NCBI RefSeq assembly: GCF_014189505.1 | Contig: NZ_CP050301.1 | Location: 503,501 to 567,500 of the forward strand | DNA length: 64,000 bases | Reading direction: 5' to 3' | DNA from: Phyllobacterium sp. 628 | GTDB taxonomy: Bacteria; Pseudomonadota; Alphaproteobacteria; Rhizobiales; Rhizobiaceae | Shown here: in pieces, positions 19,815-28,054 of the stretch | Position numbering within the stretch: position 1 is the stretch's first letter | How the letters are laid out: each line of letters starts with the position of its first letter | Position numbers and translations under genes: made by a program | Notes under the pieces: model-generated | Told to the model about the DNA's origin: nothing | Databases searched by the model: none | What the model saw: the letters and a program-made list of their open reading frames with translations, nothing else

Positions 19815-20606
19815 ATGGTCTATTATCGAACGACATCCGCTTCCTGCGGCAAGGCGCTTTATGGCTTTGGGGCCTGGAGTCAGCCAGCTGTTGCCGTCGC
19901 TCTTGTGGTGTTGTGGGCCGCGCTTGCTATTATGTTCAACCGTGCACCGGAGATCGACAAGGCCGTCTCGTCGCTGTTTTTTGTTGCTACCGACTGTATA
20001 GCAACAGCCACCACGCGGATTTGCGGCGATTTTCCAGCAGCCTCTATTGGATTGCTCAAGACGCTGCGGCGGGCGTTCTATGCACTTCCTATTGTGGCGG
20101 CAGCGGTTGTCGTCACCATTGCTTTGCGCGACCTCGCGTCTGGCCTGCGCTGGAGCCATGAACGTATCCGTATTTCCACCATCGCGCTTGTTACGCTGGC
20201 TGTTGGCCCCGGCCTTTTCGTCAATGCCTTTCTGAAAGAGTTTGTTGGCCGCCCGCGTCCCGATGCGGTCTGGCTTTTTGGCGGAGAACATCCCTTTGTC
20301 GCCGCCGCCCAATTATCCAATGTCTGTCAGCACAATTGCTCCTTTGTATCAGGCGAGGCTGCAGGAATAGCCTGGCTGGTATGCCTCCTGCCGCTCTGGC
20401 CGCATGACGTGAGAAAGAGGCTGATCTGGCCCATTGCCGCCATTATCATTGTCACCGATATCCTGCGCGTTGCCTTCGGACGCCACTACCTCTCGGATGT
20501 GGTGCTGGGAACGCTCGCTACCGTGACCATATTCTGCATTTTGACGACAGTGTGCGAAATCTGGACCAGCCGAAAGCACGGCACGGCCCGTTCATTCAGC
20601 AACTAG
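19815..20606 (+). CDS. PAP2 family phosphatase (possible lipid phosphatase), variant motif 2
   Basis: 263-residue membrane phosphatase with about six helices. PAP2 motif 1 is KEFVGRPRP (about 138-146) and motif 3 is RVAFGRHYLSDVV (about 222-234). Motif 2, usually PSGH, reads CSFVSGEAAG, with Glu in the place of the His that normally acts as acid. Rhizobial lipid A phosphatases (LpxE/LpxF) belong to this fold, so a lipid substrate is likely, but the exact one is unknown. Start is ATG 19815 with AGAGA upstream. Confidence 0.85.
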   Translation: MVYYRTTSASCGKALYGFGAWSQPAVAVALVVLWAALAIMFNRAPEIDKAVSSLFFVATDCIATATTRICGDFPAASIGLLKTLRRAFYALPIVAAAVVVTIALRDLASGLRWSHERIRISTIALVTLAVGPGLFVNAFLKEFVGRPRPDAVWLFGGEHPFVAAAQLSNVCQHNCSFVSGEAAGIAWLVCLLPLWPHDVRKRLIWPIAAIIIVTDILRVAFGRHYLSDVVLGTLATVTIFCILTTVCEIWTSRKHGTARSFSN

Positions 20607-20758
20607 GGTCGGTGCTCACCAATATCTCAACAATATGATGAGAAGCGTTCTGACACCGTGCGTCGAACACAGTGTTCAATGGACTTATAACCTTAGGTAA
20701 CCACCCCTATATCAGGCGCTCCCGAGCAATATTTGCTCTTTTCAGGTATGGGGTAGTC

Positions 20759-21781
20759 ATGAAGAAGATCGGTTTCCTCTCGTTCGGCCATTGGACGCCT
20801 TCACCGCAATCACAAACCCGTTCAGCAGGAGATGCCCTTCTTCAGTCGATTGACTTATCCGTTGCCGCTGAGGAGCTCGGTCTGGATGGCGCTTATTTCC
20901 GGGTCCATCACTTTGCCCGCCAGCTTGCTTCGCCTTTCCCGCTTCTGGCGGCAACTGGAGCAAAAACCAAGAATATCGAAATCGGCACGGCTATCATCGA
21001 TATGCGCTACGAGAATCCTTTCTACATGGCCGAAGATGCAGGTGCAGCAGACCTGATTTCAAATGGCCGCCTGCAGCTTGGCCTGAGCCGCGGTTCACCC
21101 GAACAGGTCATCGACGGCTGGCGCTATTTTGGCTACCAGCCGGAAGAAGGTACCACAGACGCTGACATGGGCCGCCAGCATGCGGAAGCTTTCCTGGGCC
21201 TGCTCAAAGGCGAGGGCTTTGCTGAACCCAATCCCAGACCAATGTTTTCCAACCCGCCCGGTCTGCTGCGCCTTGAACCGCATTCTGATGGACTGCGAAA
21301 GCGCATCTGGTGGGGGGCAGGCTCCAACGCCACAGCCGTCTGGGCTGCCAAGCTGGGTATGAATCTCCAAAGCTCAACACTCAAGAATGACGAAACCGGC
21401 GAACCGTTCCATATCCAGCAAGCGGCACAAATACGCGCTTACCGCCAGGCATGGAAAGAAGCTGGTCATGATTGGACACCGCGTGTTTCAGTCAGCCGCA
21501 GCATTTTCGCTCTGATCAATGATCAGGATCGCGCCTATTTCGGCAATGCTGGCAGGGACGGAGATTCCATCGGTCATATCGATGAAAAGACAAGGGCCAT
21601 TTTTGGCCGCAGCTATGCAGCCGAGCCTGAAGCACTCATAAAAGAACTTGCGCAGGATGAAGCCATCAAGGAAGCGGATACTTTGTTACTAACGGTGCCG
21701 AACCAGCTGGGCGTTGATTACAATGCCCATGTACTCGAGGCGATTCTGAAACACGTTGCCCCAACACTCGGATGGAGATGA
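20759..21781 (+). CDS. LLM-class flavin-dependent oxidoreductase
   Basis: 340-residue bacterial luciferase-like monooxygenase/oxidoreductase (TIM barrel, FMN or F420 dependent). Recognisable stretches are GLDGAYFRVHHFARQL, TKNIEIGTAIIDMRYENPFYMAEDAG and GRLQLGLSRGSPE. The start MKKIGFLSFGHW at 20759 is supported by family length; a 29-codon upstream extension is not. The substrate is unknown. Confidence 0.88.
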   Translation: MKKIGFLSFGHWTPSPQSQTRSAGDALLQSIDLSVAAEELGLDGAYFRVHHFARQLASPFPLLAATGAKTKNIEIGTAIIDMRYENPFYMAEDAGAADLISNGRLQLGLSRGSPEQVIDGWRYFGYQPEEGTTDADMGRQHAEAFLGLLKGEGFAEPNPRPMFSNPPGLLRLEPHSDGLRKRIWWGAGSNATAVWAAKLGMNLQSSTLKNDETGEPFHIQQAAQIRAYRQAWKEAGHDWTPRVSVSRSIFALINDQDRAYFGNAGRDGDSIGHIDEKTRAIFGRSYAAEPEALIKELAQDEAIKEADTLLLTVPNQLGVDYNAHVLEAILKHVAPTLGWR

Positions 21782-21936
21782 CGGGGGATACTCCATAACG
21801 GTGGCTGGCGGGGCGTGCGGTTGATGCCCTCACGCCCTGCGGCCAAAGCTGATCTTGCCAACATTGCCTCACCTGATAAAAGAACCCCCATCTTCACCAA
21901 ACGATAGCGGGACTGCACAGCGGTCAGGGAAACAGA

Positions 21937-23160
21937 ATGAACAAGTGGAAAGACGTCAAGAAAGTCGTGCTCGCCTATTCCGGCGGTCTCGATACATCGA
22001 TCATCCTCAAATGGCTGCAAACGGAACTCGGCGCGGAGGTTGTCACCTTCACCGCTGATCTTGGTCAGGGCGAAGAGCTGGAACCAGCGCGCAAGAAGGC
22101 CGAGATGCTTGGCATCAAGGAGATCTATATCGAGGACGTGCGCGAAGAATTCGTCCGCGACTTCGTGTTTCCAATGTTCCGAGCCAATGCCGTTTATGAG
22201 GGCGTCTATCTCCTGGGCACCTCCATCGCCCGCCCGCTGATTTCCAAGCATCTCGTTGAGATCGCCGCCCGCACCGGTGCGGATGCCATCGCCCACGGCG
22301 CAACCGGCAAAGGCAATGATCAGGTGCGTTTCGAGCTCTCCGCCTATGCGCTGAACCCGGATATCAAAGTTATCGCTCCCTGGCGTGACTGGACATTCAA
22401 GTCGCGCACCGACCTGATCGAGTTCGCCCGCGACCATCAGATTCCGATCGCCACGGACAAGCTCGGCGAAGCACCGTTCTCGGTCGATGCCAACCTTCTG
22501 CACTCCTCTTCCGAGGGCAAGGTTCTCGAGGACCCATGGCAGGAAGCGCCGGAATATGTGCACCAGCGCACCATTTCGCCGATGGATGCACCGGACAAGG
22601 TGACGGAGATCGAGATTTCTTTCGAAAAGGGTGACGCTGTTGCCATCGACGGCAAGCCACTTTCTCCAGCAACACTGCTCAAGACACTCAATGATCTCGG
22701 CCGTGACAATGGTATTGGCCGGCTTGATCTGGTTGAGAACCGTTTCGTCGGCATGAAGTCGCGCGGCGTCTATGAAACACCGGGTGGTACGATCCTTCTG
22801 GCCGCACACCGCGCCATGGAATCGCTCACACTTGATCGTGGCGCAGCGCACCTGAAAGACGAATTCATGCCGCGCTACGCGGAGCTCATTTACAACGGCT
22901 TCTGGTTCTCCCCCGAACGCGAAATGCTGCAGGCAATGATCGACAAGAGTCAGGATGATGTGGAAGGCACGGTGCGCCTCAAGCTCTACAAGGGCAATGT
23001 CATGGTCTCCGGCCGCAAGTCGAGGAAGTCGCTCTATTCCGACGCGCTGGTTACCTTCGAGGATGATCGCGGCGCCTATGACCAGAAGGACGCGGCAGGC
23101 TTTATCCGCCTCAACGCCCTGCGCCTGCGCACGCTGGCTGCCCGCAAGCGCAACAGCTGA
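21937..23160 (+). CDS. argG: Argininosuccinate synthase
   Basis: 407-residue enzyme joining citrulline and aspartate with ATP in arginine biosynthesis. The ATP-pyrophosphatase loop is AYSGGLDTS (13-21), and the second signature is [24 protein letters not shown] precedes the ATG. Monocistronic, with a strong terminator just after it. A 504-codon open frame on the opposite strand is a shadow. Confidence 0.98.
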   Translation: MNKWKDVKKVVLAYSGGLDTSIILKWLQTELGAEVVTFTADLGQGEELEPARKKAEMLGIKEIYIEDVREEFVRDFVFPMFRANAVYEGVYLLGTSIARPLISKHLVEIAARTGADAIAHGATGKGNDQVRFELSAYALNPDIKVIAPWRDWTFKSRTDLIEFARDHQIPIATDKLGEAPFSVDANLLHSSSEGKVLEDPWQEAPEYVHQRTISPMDAPDKVTEIEISFEKGDAVAIDGKPLSPATLLKTLNDLGRDNGIGRLDLVENRFVGMKSRGVYETPGGTILLAAHRAMESLTLDRGAAHLKDEFMPRYAELIYNGFWFSPEREMLQAMIDKSQDDVEGTVRLKLYKGNVMVSGRKSRKSLYSDALVTFEDDRGAYDQKDAAGFIRLNALRLRTLAARKRNS

Positions 23161-23180
23161 TTTAAACAAATGAGTCTTGA

Positions 23181-23210
23181 AAAGCGGGGCCAAAGGCCCC
23201 GCTTTTTGTT
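23181..23210 (+). terminator. Intrinsic terminator of argG
   Basis: AAAGCGGGGCC / GGCCCCGCTTT stem with AAA loop, then TTG. Confidence 0.93.
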
Positions 23211-23320
23211 GCGTGAAAATGCAAATCTTCATTCACGCGGACGTGCCGACTTGTGGTTGCCCGATTGCCGACTTAGATGTGAGAACCAAAGAGTTCATCC
23301 ATTCATGACGGAGCCTTCCC

Positions 23321-25372
23321 ATGTCCTCGCAGAAAACGGCCATCAACCCCGCATTGACTGACTGGACTGGGCCACTTGGGCTTCCCGATTTCACCGCCTT
23401 TACCGACGATGACTTTGGCCCGGCTTTTGATGCCGCGCTTGCTGCCGACCTTGCCGATGTCGAAGCCATTGTCACGCACCACGAGGCTCCGACCATCGAG
23501 AACACATTGGAAGCCCTGCAGCTTTCCGGCCATGCGCTTGACCGTGTCTCCTCGATCTTCTGGCTGCGCGCCGGTGCTCATACCAATGACACTATCCAGG
23601 CACTGGAACGCGTCATCGCCCCGAAAATGTCCCGGCACTACTCATCCATTATGATGGATCCGCGCCTGTTCGCCCGCATCGATTCCCTTTATCAGCAGCG
23701 CGATTTCCTCGGCCTTGATGCAGAAACCGACCGCGTGCTGGAAAAGACCTGGAAGGGTTTTGTCCGCAGCGGTGCGCGGCTGGACGAGCAAGGCAAGACC
23801 CGCCTTGCCGACGTCAATGAAAAGCTGGCCGGTCTTGGCGCACAGTTCGGTCAGAATGTTCTGAAGGATGAAGCTGACTGGGCCATGTTCATCACCGATG
23901 AAACCCAGCTGAAAGGCTTGCCGGATTTCGTTCGTACCGCCATGCGCGGTGCCGCCGAGGAGCGCGATCAGCCGGATGCATGGGCTGTGACACTCTCCCG
24001 GTCGATCATTGAGCCGTTCCTGTCCTTCTCCGAAGACCGCAGCTTGCGCGAAAAAGCATTCCGCGCCTGGGCGGCACGCGGCGAGAATGGCGGTGCGACC
24101 GACAACCGCGCCATCGTCGCCGACATGGTTTCGCTGCGCGCTGAAAAAGCCAAGCTGCTCGGCTATAACAGTTTTGCCGCCTACAAGCTCGATGACACGA
24201 TGGCCAAGACGCCCAAGGCTGTCATGGATCTGCTGGAACCAGTTTGGGACAAGGCGCGCAATCGCGCTGCCGAAGAGGAAGCCGATCTTGAGCAGCTGAT
24301 CGCAGCGGAAGGCCGCAACCACAAGGTCGCGCCCTGGGACTGGCGGTTCTATACCGAGAAACTGCGCAACCAGCGCTTTGCCTTCGATGAGGCTGAACTG
24401 AAGCCTTATCTGCAACTGGAAAAGATCATCGAAGCCTGCTTCGACGTGGCTACCCGCCTGTTTGGTGTGCGTTTCGAAGAAAAGACCGGCATTCCCACAT
24501 GGCACCCGGATGTGCGTGTCTGGGAAGTGCAGAACCCGGATGGCAGCCGCCGTGGCCTCTTCCTTGGCGATTACTTCAACCGCCAGTCGAAACGCTCCGG
24601 CGCGTGGATGAGCGCGCTGCAATCGCAGCACAAGCTTGACGGCGGCCAGCAGCCGATCATCTACAATGTCATGAACTTCGCCAAGCCGCCCAAGGGTGAA
24701 CCGGCGCTGCTCTCGCTTGACGGTGCACGCACGCTGTTCCACGAGTTCGGCCACGCCCTGCATGGCCTTCTCTCCGACGTGACATGGCCAGCCGTCTCCG
24801 GCACGTCCGTGTCGCGCGATTTTGTCGAACTGCCATCGCAGCTTTACGAACATTGGCTGACGGTGCCGGAAGTTCTGGAAAAATATGCCGTGCATTACCG
24901 CACTGGCGAAGCGATGCCGAAGGCACTGCTCGACAAGGTGCTGGCCGCCGACACGTTCAATGCCGGGTTCAACACGGTCGAATTCACCTCATCAGCACTG
25001 GTCGATATGGCCTTCCATGCGGACGGCACACCGCCAACTGACCCGATCCAGTTTGAGGCCGACACGCTCAAAAGCCTGTCCATGCCTGACGCCATCATCA
25101 TGCGCCACCGCACCCCGCATTTCACCCACGTCTTTTCCGGCGATGGTTATTCCGCCGGTTACTATTCCTACATGTGGTCGGAAGTGCTGGATGCGGACGC
25201 GTTCAAGGCGTTCGAGGAAACCGGCGATGTATTCAACGCCGATCTCGCCAGGAAGCTCAAGCAGTATATCTATTCGGCCGGTGGCAGCCGTGATCCGGAA
25301 GAACTGTACAAGGCCTTCCGCGGGAAGATGCCCAGCCCCGATGCCATGATCGAAAAACGCGGTCTGGCCTGA
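23321..25372 (+). CDS. M3 family metallopeptidase (oligopeptidase A / Dcp-like)
   Basis: 683-residue cytoplasmic zinc oligopeptidase. The HEFGH motif is at 474-478 (LFHEFGHALHGLL), and the third zinc ligand, Glu in DFVELPSQLYEHW, follows. The size and GVYFDFY-like C-terminal SAGYYSYMWSEVLDADAF are typical of the prlC/dcp group, which finish the degradation of short peptides. GGAG 7 bases upstream supports the start. Confidence 0.93.
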   Translation: MSSQKTAINPALTDWTGPLGLPDFTAFTDDDFGPAFDAALAADLADVEAIVTHHEAPTIENTLEALQLSGHALDRVSSIFWLRAGAHTNDTIQALERVIAPKMSRHYSSIMMDPRLFARIDSLYQQRDFLGLDAETDRVLEKTWKGFVRSGARLDEQGKTRLADVNEKLAGLGAQFGQNVLKDEADWAMFITDETQLKGLPDFVRTAMRGAAEERDQPDAWAVTLSRSIIEPFLSFSEDRSLREKAFRAWAARGENGGATDNRAIVADMVSLRAEKAKLLGYNSFAAYKLDDTMAKTPKAVMDLLEPVWDKARNRAAEEEADLEQLIAAEGRNHKVAPWDWRFYTEKLRNQRFAFDEAELKPYLQLEKIIEACFDVATRLFGVRFEEKTGIPTWHPDVRVWEVQNPDGSRRGLFLGDYFNRQSKRSGAWMSALQSQHKLDGGQQPIIYNVMNFAKPPKGEPALLSLDGARTLFHEFGHALHGLLSDVTWPAVSGTSVSRDFVELPSQLYEHWLTVPEVLEKYAVHYRTGEAMPKALLDKVLAADTFNAGFNTVEFTSSALVDMAFHADGTPPTDPIQFEADTLKSLSMPDAIIMRHRTPHFTHVFSGDGYSAGYYSYMWSEVLDADAFKAFEETGDVFNADLARKLKQYIYSAGGSRDPEELYKAFRGKMPSPDAMIEKRGLA

Positions 25373-25375
25373 ACA

Positions 25376-25413
25376 AATAAACCCCGCCGAACCTTGCGGC
25401 TCGGCGGGTTTTT
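25376..25413. terminator. Bidirectional terminator between the M3 peptidase and hydrolase genes
   Basis: CCGCCGA / TCGGCGG stem with T-run on the plus strand (GGGTTTTTC) and GGGGTTTATTTG on the minus strand; serves two convergent genes. Confidence 0.88.
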
Positions 25414-25425
25414 CATACCGGCAGA

Positions 25426-26397
25426 TCAGGCTTTGGCGAAGGCCAGCAGGTCCTTGTTGAGCTGATCCTTATGGGTTGTTGCCAAACCGTGCGGCGCACC
25501 CGGATAAATCGTCAGTTTCGAGCCCTTGACCAAAGTCGTAGCAATCTTGGCCGAGTCGTCGATCGGTACGATCTGGTCGTCATCGCCATGGACGAACAGG
25601 GTGGGGATATCAAACTTCTTCAGATCTTCGGTGAAGTCAGTTTCCGAAAACGCTTTGATGCAATCGAGTTCATTCTTCAGGCCGCCCTGCATACCCTGAG
25701 CCCAGAAGGCGTCACGAACACCCTGCGAAACCTTGGCACCCGGCCGGTTCGCTCCATAAAATGGTGTTGTCAAATCCTTGAAGAACTGCGAGCGGTCGGC
25801 GGTGACGCCATCACGGATGCCGTTGAACACCTCGATCGGCAAGCCACCCGGATTGGCAGCGGTCTTCAGCATCAGCGGCGGAACCGCACCGACCAGAACA
25901 GCCTTGGCCACGCGCTTGGTGCCGTGGCGGCCGATATAGCGGGCAACTTCGCCGCCACCGGTGGAATGACCGACCATGATGGCGTCTTTCAGATCCAGCT
26001 TCTCGAACAGTTCAGCCAGATCGTCAGCATAGGTGTCCATGTCATTACCATTCCATGGCTGGCTGGAACGCCCGTGGCCACGCCGGTCATGGGCTATGGC
26101 GCGGTAGCCATTGGAGGCGAGAAACACCATCTGATCTTCCCAGGCATCGGCATTCAGCGGCCAACCATGGCTGAACACGACGGGCTGACCCTTGCCCCAG
26201 TCCTTGAAATAAATCTCGGTTCCATCTTTCGTGGTAAACGTGCTCATGGTCTTGTGCCCTTTCGCGGCTTCCCTGGATTTGGTTTTGTTGTTCTTGTCTG
26301 CTGCGTCTGCGTCGTTGACCCTGAGGCTGACGGCTGCGGCAAGCGCTGCAGCGGCTGTCAGGAAGGAACGGCGTGATGTCAGTCCGGTCTTGCTCAT
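25426..26397 (-). CDS. Tat-exported alpha/beta hydrolase (non-haem chloroperoxidase / arylesterase-like)
   Basis: 323-residue alpha/beta hydrolase. Residues 1-32 are a twin-arginine signal (SRRSFL at 8-13, then an Ala-rich core ending NDADA). A charged linker ([17 protein letters not shown]) leads to Met51, where the ordinary N-terminus of cytoplasmic chloroperoxidase-like enzymes begins ([18 protein letters not shown]). Nucleophile Ser145 is in VGHSTGGGE; the acid is in HGDDDQIVP and the His in GAPHGLA. Both ATGs share the same surrounding 14 bases (26241-26254 and 26391-26404). It follows ohr by 33 bp and is probably controlled by OhrR. Confidence 0.9.
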   Translation of the reverse strand: MSKTGLTSRRSFLTAAAALAAAVSLRVNDADAADKNNKTKSREAAKGHKTMSTFTTKDGTEIYFKDWGKGQPVVFSHGWPLNADAWEDQMVFLASNGYRAIAHDRRGHGRSSQPWNGNDMDTYADDLAELFEKLDLKDAIMVGHSTGGGEVARYIGRHGTKRVAKAVLVGAVPPLMLKTAANPGGLPIEVFNGIRDGVTADRSQFFKDLTTPFYGANRPGAKVSQGVRDAFWAQGMQGGLKNELDCIKAFSETDFTEDLKKFDIPTLFVHGDDDQIVPIDDSAKIATTLVKGSKLTIYPGAPHGLATTHKDQLNKDLLAFAKA

Positions 26398-26404
26398 GGT
26401 CTTG
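26241..26404. repeat. 14-bp direct repeat flanking the Tat-signal segment
   Basis: TGCTCATGGTCTTG occurs at 26241-26254 and again at 26391-26404, exactly 150 bp apart. On the coding strand it is CAAGACCATGAGCA, so each copy holds an ATG. The intervening 150 bp is exactly 50 codons and encodes the signal peptide and linker. Confidence 0.8.
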
Positions 26405-26430
26405 ATTCCTGTGAACGCTGCCAAGACAGC

Positions 26431-26853
26431 TCAGTTGATCGAGATGCGAACGTTCAGGTTGCTGCGCGTGGCTTCCGAATAAGGGCAAACGATATGCGCG
26501 CCATCGACAATCTCACGGGCTGTGGCGGCATCAATGCCCGGCAGCGATACGGCCAGAGCCACATCAAGGCCAAAACCCTTGCCGTCTTCGCGCGGACCAA
26601 TGCCGACGGTCGCGGTTACCGAGGTATCGTCAGCCAGTTTGATCTTCTTCTGCGAAGCGACGAATTTCATCGCGCCGATAAAGCAGGCGGAATAACCGGC
26701 CCCAAACAACTGTTCCGGGTTGGTGCCTTCAGCGCCATTGCCGCCCAATTCCTTCGGCGTCGATAGAGACACCTTCAGGCGTCCGTCTTCACTGGCTGCC
26801 GTGCCGTCGCGACCGCCGGTTGCTGTAGCTTTGGTTGTGTAGAGAATGCTCAT
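26431..26853 (-). CDS. ohr: Organic hydroperoxide resistance protein
   Basis: 140-residue thiol peroxidase of the Ohr/OsmC family that reduces organic hydroperoxides. The two redox cysteines are Cys57 (GYSACFIGAM) and Cys123 (IVCPYSEAT). Start MSILYTTKATATGG at 26853 matches the family; an 11-codon extension is discarded. Divergent from the MarR-type regulator ohrR with operator-like repeats between them; the downstream hydrolase is probably in the same transcript. Confidence 0.96.
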   Translation of the reverse strand: MSILYTTKATATGGRDGTAASEDGRLKVSLSTPKELGGNGAEGTNPEQLFGAGYSACFIGAMKFVASQKKIKLADDTSVTATVGIGPREDGKGFGLDVALAVSLPGIDAATAREIVDGAHIVCPYSEATRSNLNVRISIN

Positions 26854-26897
26854 TTCGATGCTCCTTGGTTGTATTGGGTTGTTCAATGCCTATTAAA

Positions 26898-26922
26898 TTG
26901 CACACAATTGAATTGTGCGCAA
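26898..26922. promoter_or_regulatory. OhrR operator-like inverted repeat (ohr side)
   Basis: TTGCACACAATT-G-AATTGTGCGCAA: 11 of 12 positions in the arms are complementary. OhrR-type repressors bind ACAATT-N-AATTGT-like sites, so this is the likely ohr operator. Confidence 0.75.
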
Positions 26923-26954
26923 TAGGAAATCATGTATGAGTTATGAAAAATTAA

Positions 26955-26984
26955 ATGATGCACAATTTAATTGCTTTGTGTATT
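26955..26984. promoter_or_regulatory. Second OhrR-like half sites (ohrR side)
   Basis: ATGCACAATT-T-AATTGCTTTGTG repeats the CACAATT / AATTG core less perfectly, 30-60 bp upstream of ohrR; a likely autoregulatory site. Confidence 0.5.
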
Positions 26985-27014
26985 ATAAGGCCGCTAACTG
27001 ATGGAGTGATGACA

Positions 27015-27485
27015 ATGGAAACGGCAGGCGCGAATAATCCGGAATCTCTCCTGAAAATCGAGAATTTCCTGTGCTTCGCCATTTATTCCACCGCCAATGC
27101 GGTGACACGGGCCTATCAGCCCCGGCTTGCCGCGCTTGGCCTGACCTATCCGCAATATCTGGCGATGGTGGTGCTGTGGGAAGAAGAGAACCAGACGGTG
27201 AAAGCCATCGGTGACAAGCTCAGCCTCGATTCGGGCACGTTGACCCCACTGTTGAAGCGTCTGGAAACCGCCGGGCTGATCACCCGCCGCCGCGACACCG
27301 TGGACGAGCGTCAAGTGCTGATTGGTCTGACAGCTGAGGGTCGCGCCATGCGGGACAAGGCCGAGTCTGTACCAGTTGCCATGGGCAAGGCCTTTGGCTG
27401 CACCATGGACGAAGCGAAGGGCCTGCGCTCCGAATTGATCACCATGCGCGACAATCTCGTGGAGAGTATCGAAGGCGCCAAATAG
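27015..27485 (+). CDS. ohrR: Organic peroxide-sensing MarR family repressor OhrR
   Basis: 156 residues. The peroxide-sensing Cys20 lies in the conserved ENFLCFAIYS stretch, followed by the MarR winged helix (AIGDKLSLDSGTLTPLLKRLETAGLITRRRDTVDERQ). Oxidation of this Cys by organic peroxide releases the repressor from ohr. GGAG 8 bases upstream supports METAGANN at 27015; an ATG two codons earlier is close to the same GGAG. Confidence 0.95.
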   Translation: METAGANNPESLLKIENFLCFAIYSTANAVTRAYQPRLAALGLTYPQYLAMVVLWEEENQTVKAIGDKLSLDSGTLTPLLKRLETAGLITRRRDTVDERQVLIGLTAEGRAMRDKAESVPVAMGKAFGCTMDEAKGLRSELITMRDNLVESIEGAK

Positions 27486-27559
27486 AAGACTGAATCCGCT
27501 GGTTGCATTTTAAAAGAACCAAATGCGCATTCGTCTTTCCGACAGATATTGGGTGAATC

Positions 27560-28018
27560 ATGTCGCACGAGAAACATATTCGCACGGCCAATGCGGCCGA
27601 TCTTCCGGCACTTCTGGAGCTTTATCGTCAACTCCATCCAGACGATCCCGTTCTTCCCTCAGATACCGCTTTACAAATCTGGCAACAATTCTCGGCCTTC
27701 CATGGAAGCAAAATTTTCCTAGGTTTTAAAGAAACCAAACTCGTTGCAACCTGCACGCTCGTGATAATTCCAAATCTAACACGTTTCGGCTCTCCGTACG
27801 GTCTGGTTGAGAATGTTGTGACTGACTCTGCTTATCAGAGATTGGGTTATGGTCGTGCCTTGCTGAAGACCGCAATTGAATCTGCTTGGGAATGTGATTG
27901 TTATAAAGTCATGCTTCTAACAGGTTCCAAGAAACCAGAAACGATTAGGTTCTACGCGGAATCCGGTTTTGAGCAGAGCAAAACAGGGTTTCAGATGCGA
28001 CGACCAGCAACAATGTGA
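27560..28018 (+). CDS. GNAT family N-acetyltransferase
   Basis: 152-residue acetyltransferase with the acetyl-CoA loop DSAYQRLGYGRALL and a C-terminal ETIRFYAESGFEQ. The substrate is unknown. Base composition is visibly more AT-rich and the codon choice less biased than in neighbouring genes (for example many TTT, AAA and TCT codons), which suggests recent acquisition, although no mobile element is attached. Confidence 0.85.
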   Translation: MSHEKHIRTANAADLPALLELYRQLHPDDPVLPSDTALQIWQQFSAFHGSKIFLGFKETKLVATCTLVIIPNLTRFGSPYGLVENVVTDSAYQRLGYGRALLKTAIESAWECDCYKVMLLTGSKKPETIRFYAESGFEQSKTGFQMRRPATM

Positions 28019-28054
28019 TGTTGACGGCAACAGTTATACGCAAAGGCCTATCCG

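Noticed and set aside
21718..23232. A 504-codon open frame on the minus strand
   Set aside because: It lies entirely opposite argG, which has all its catalytic motifs; the antisense frame has no recognisable domain and reflects high-GC codon bias.
23642..24895. A 417-codon open frame on the minus strand
   Set aside because: Opposite the M3 peptidase gene, no domain, low-complexity shadow composition.
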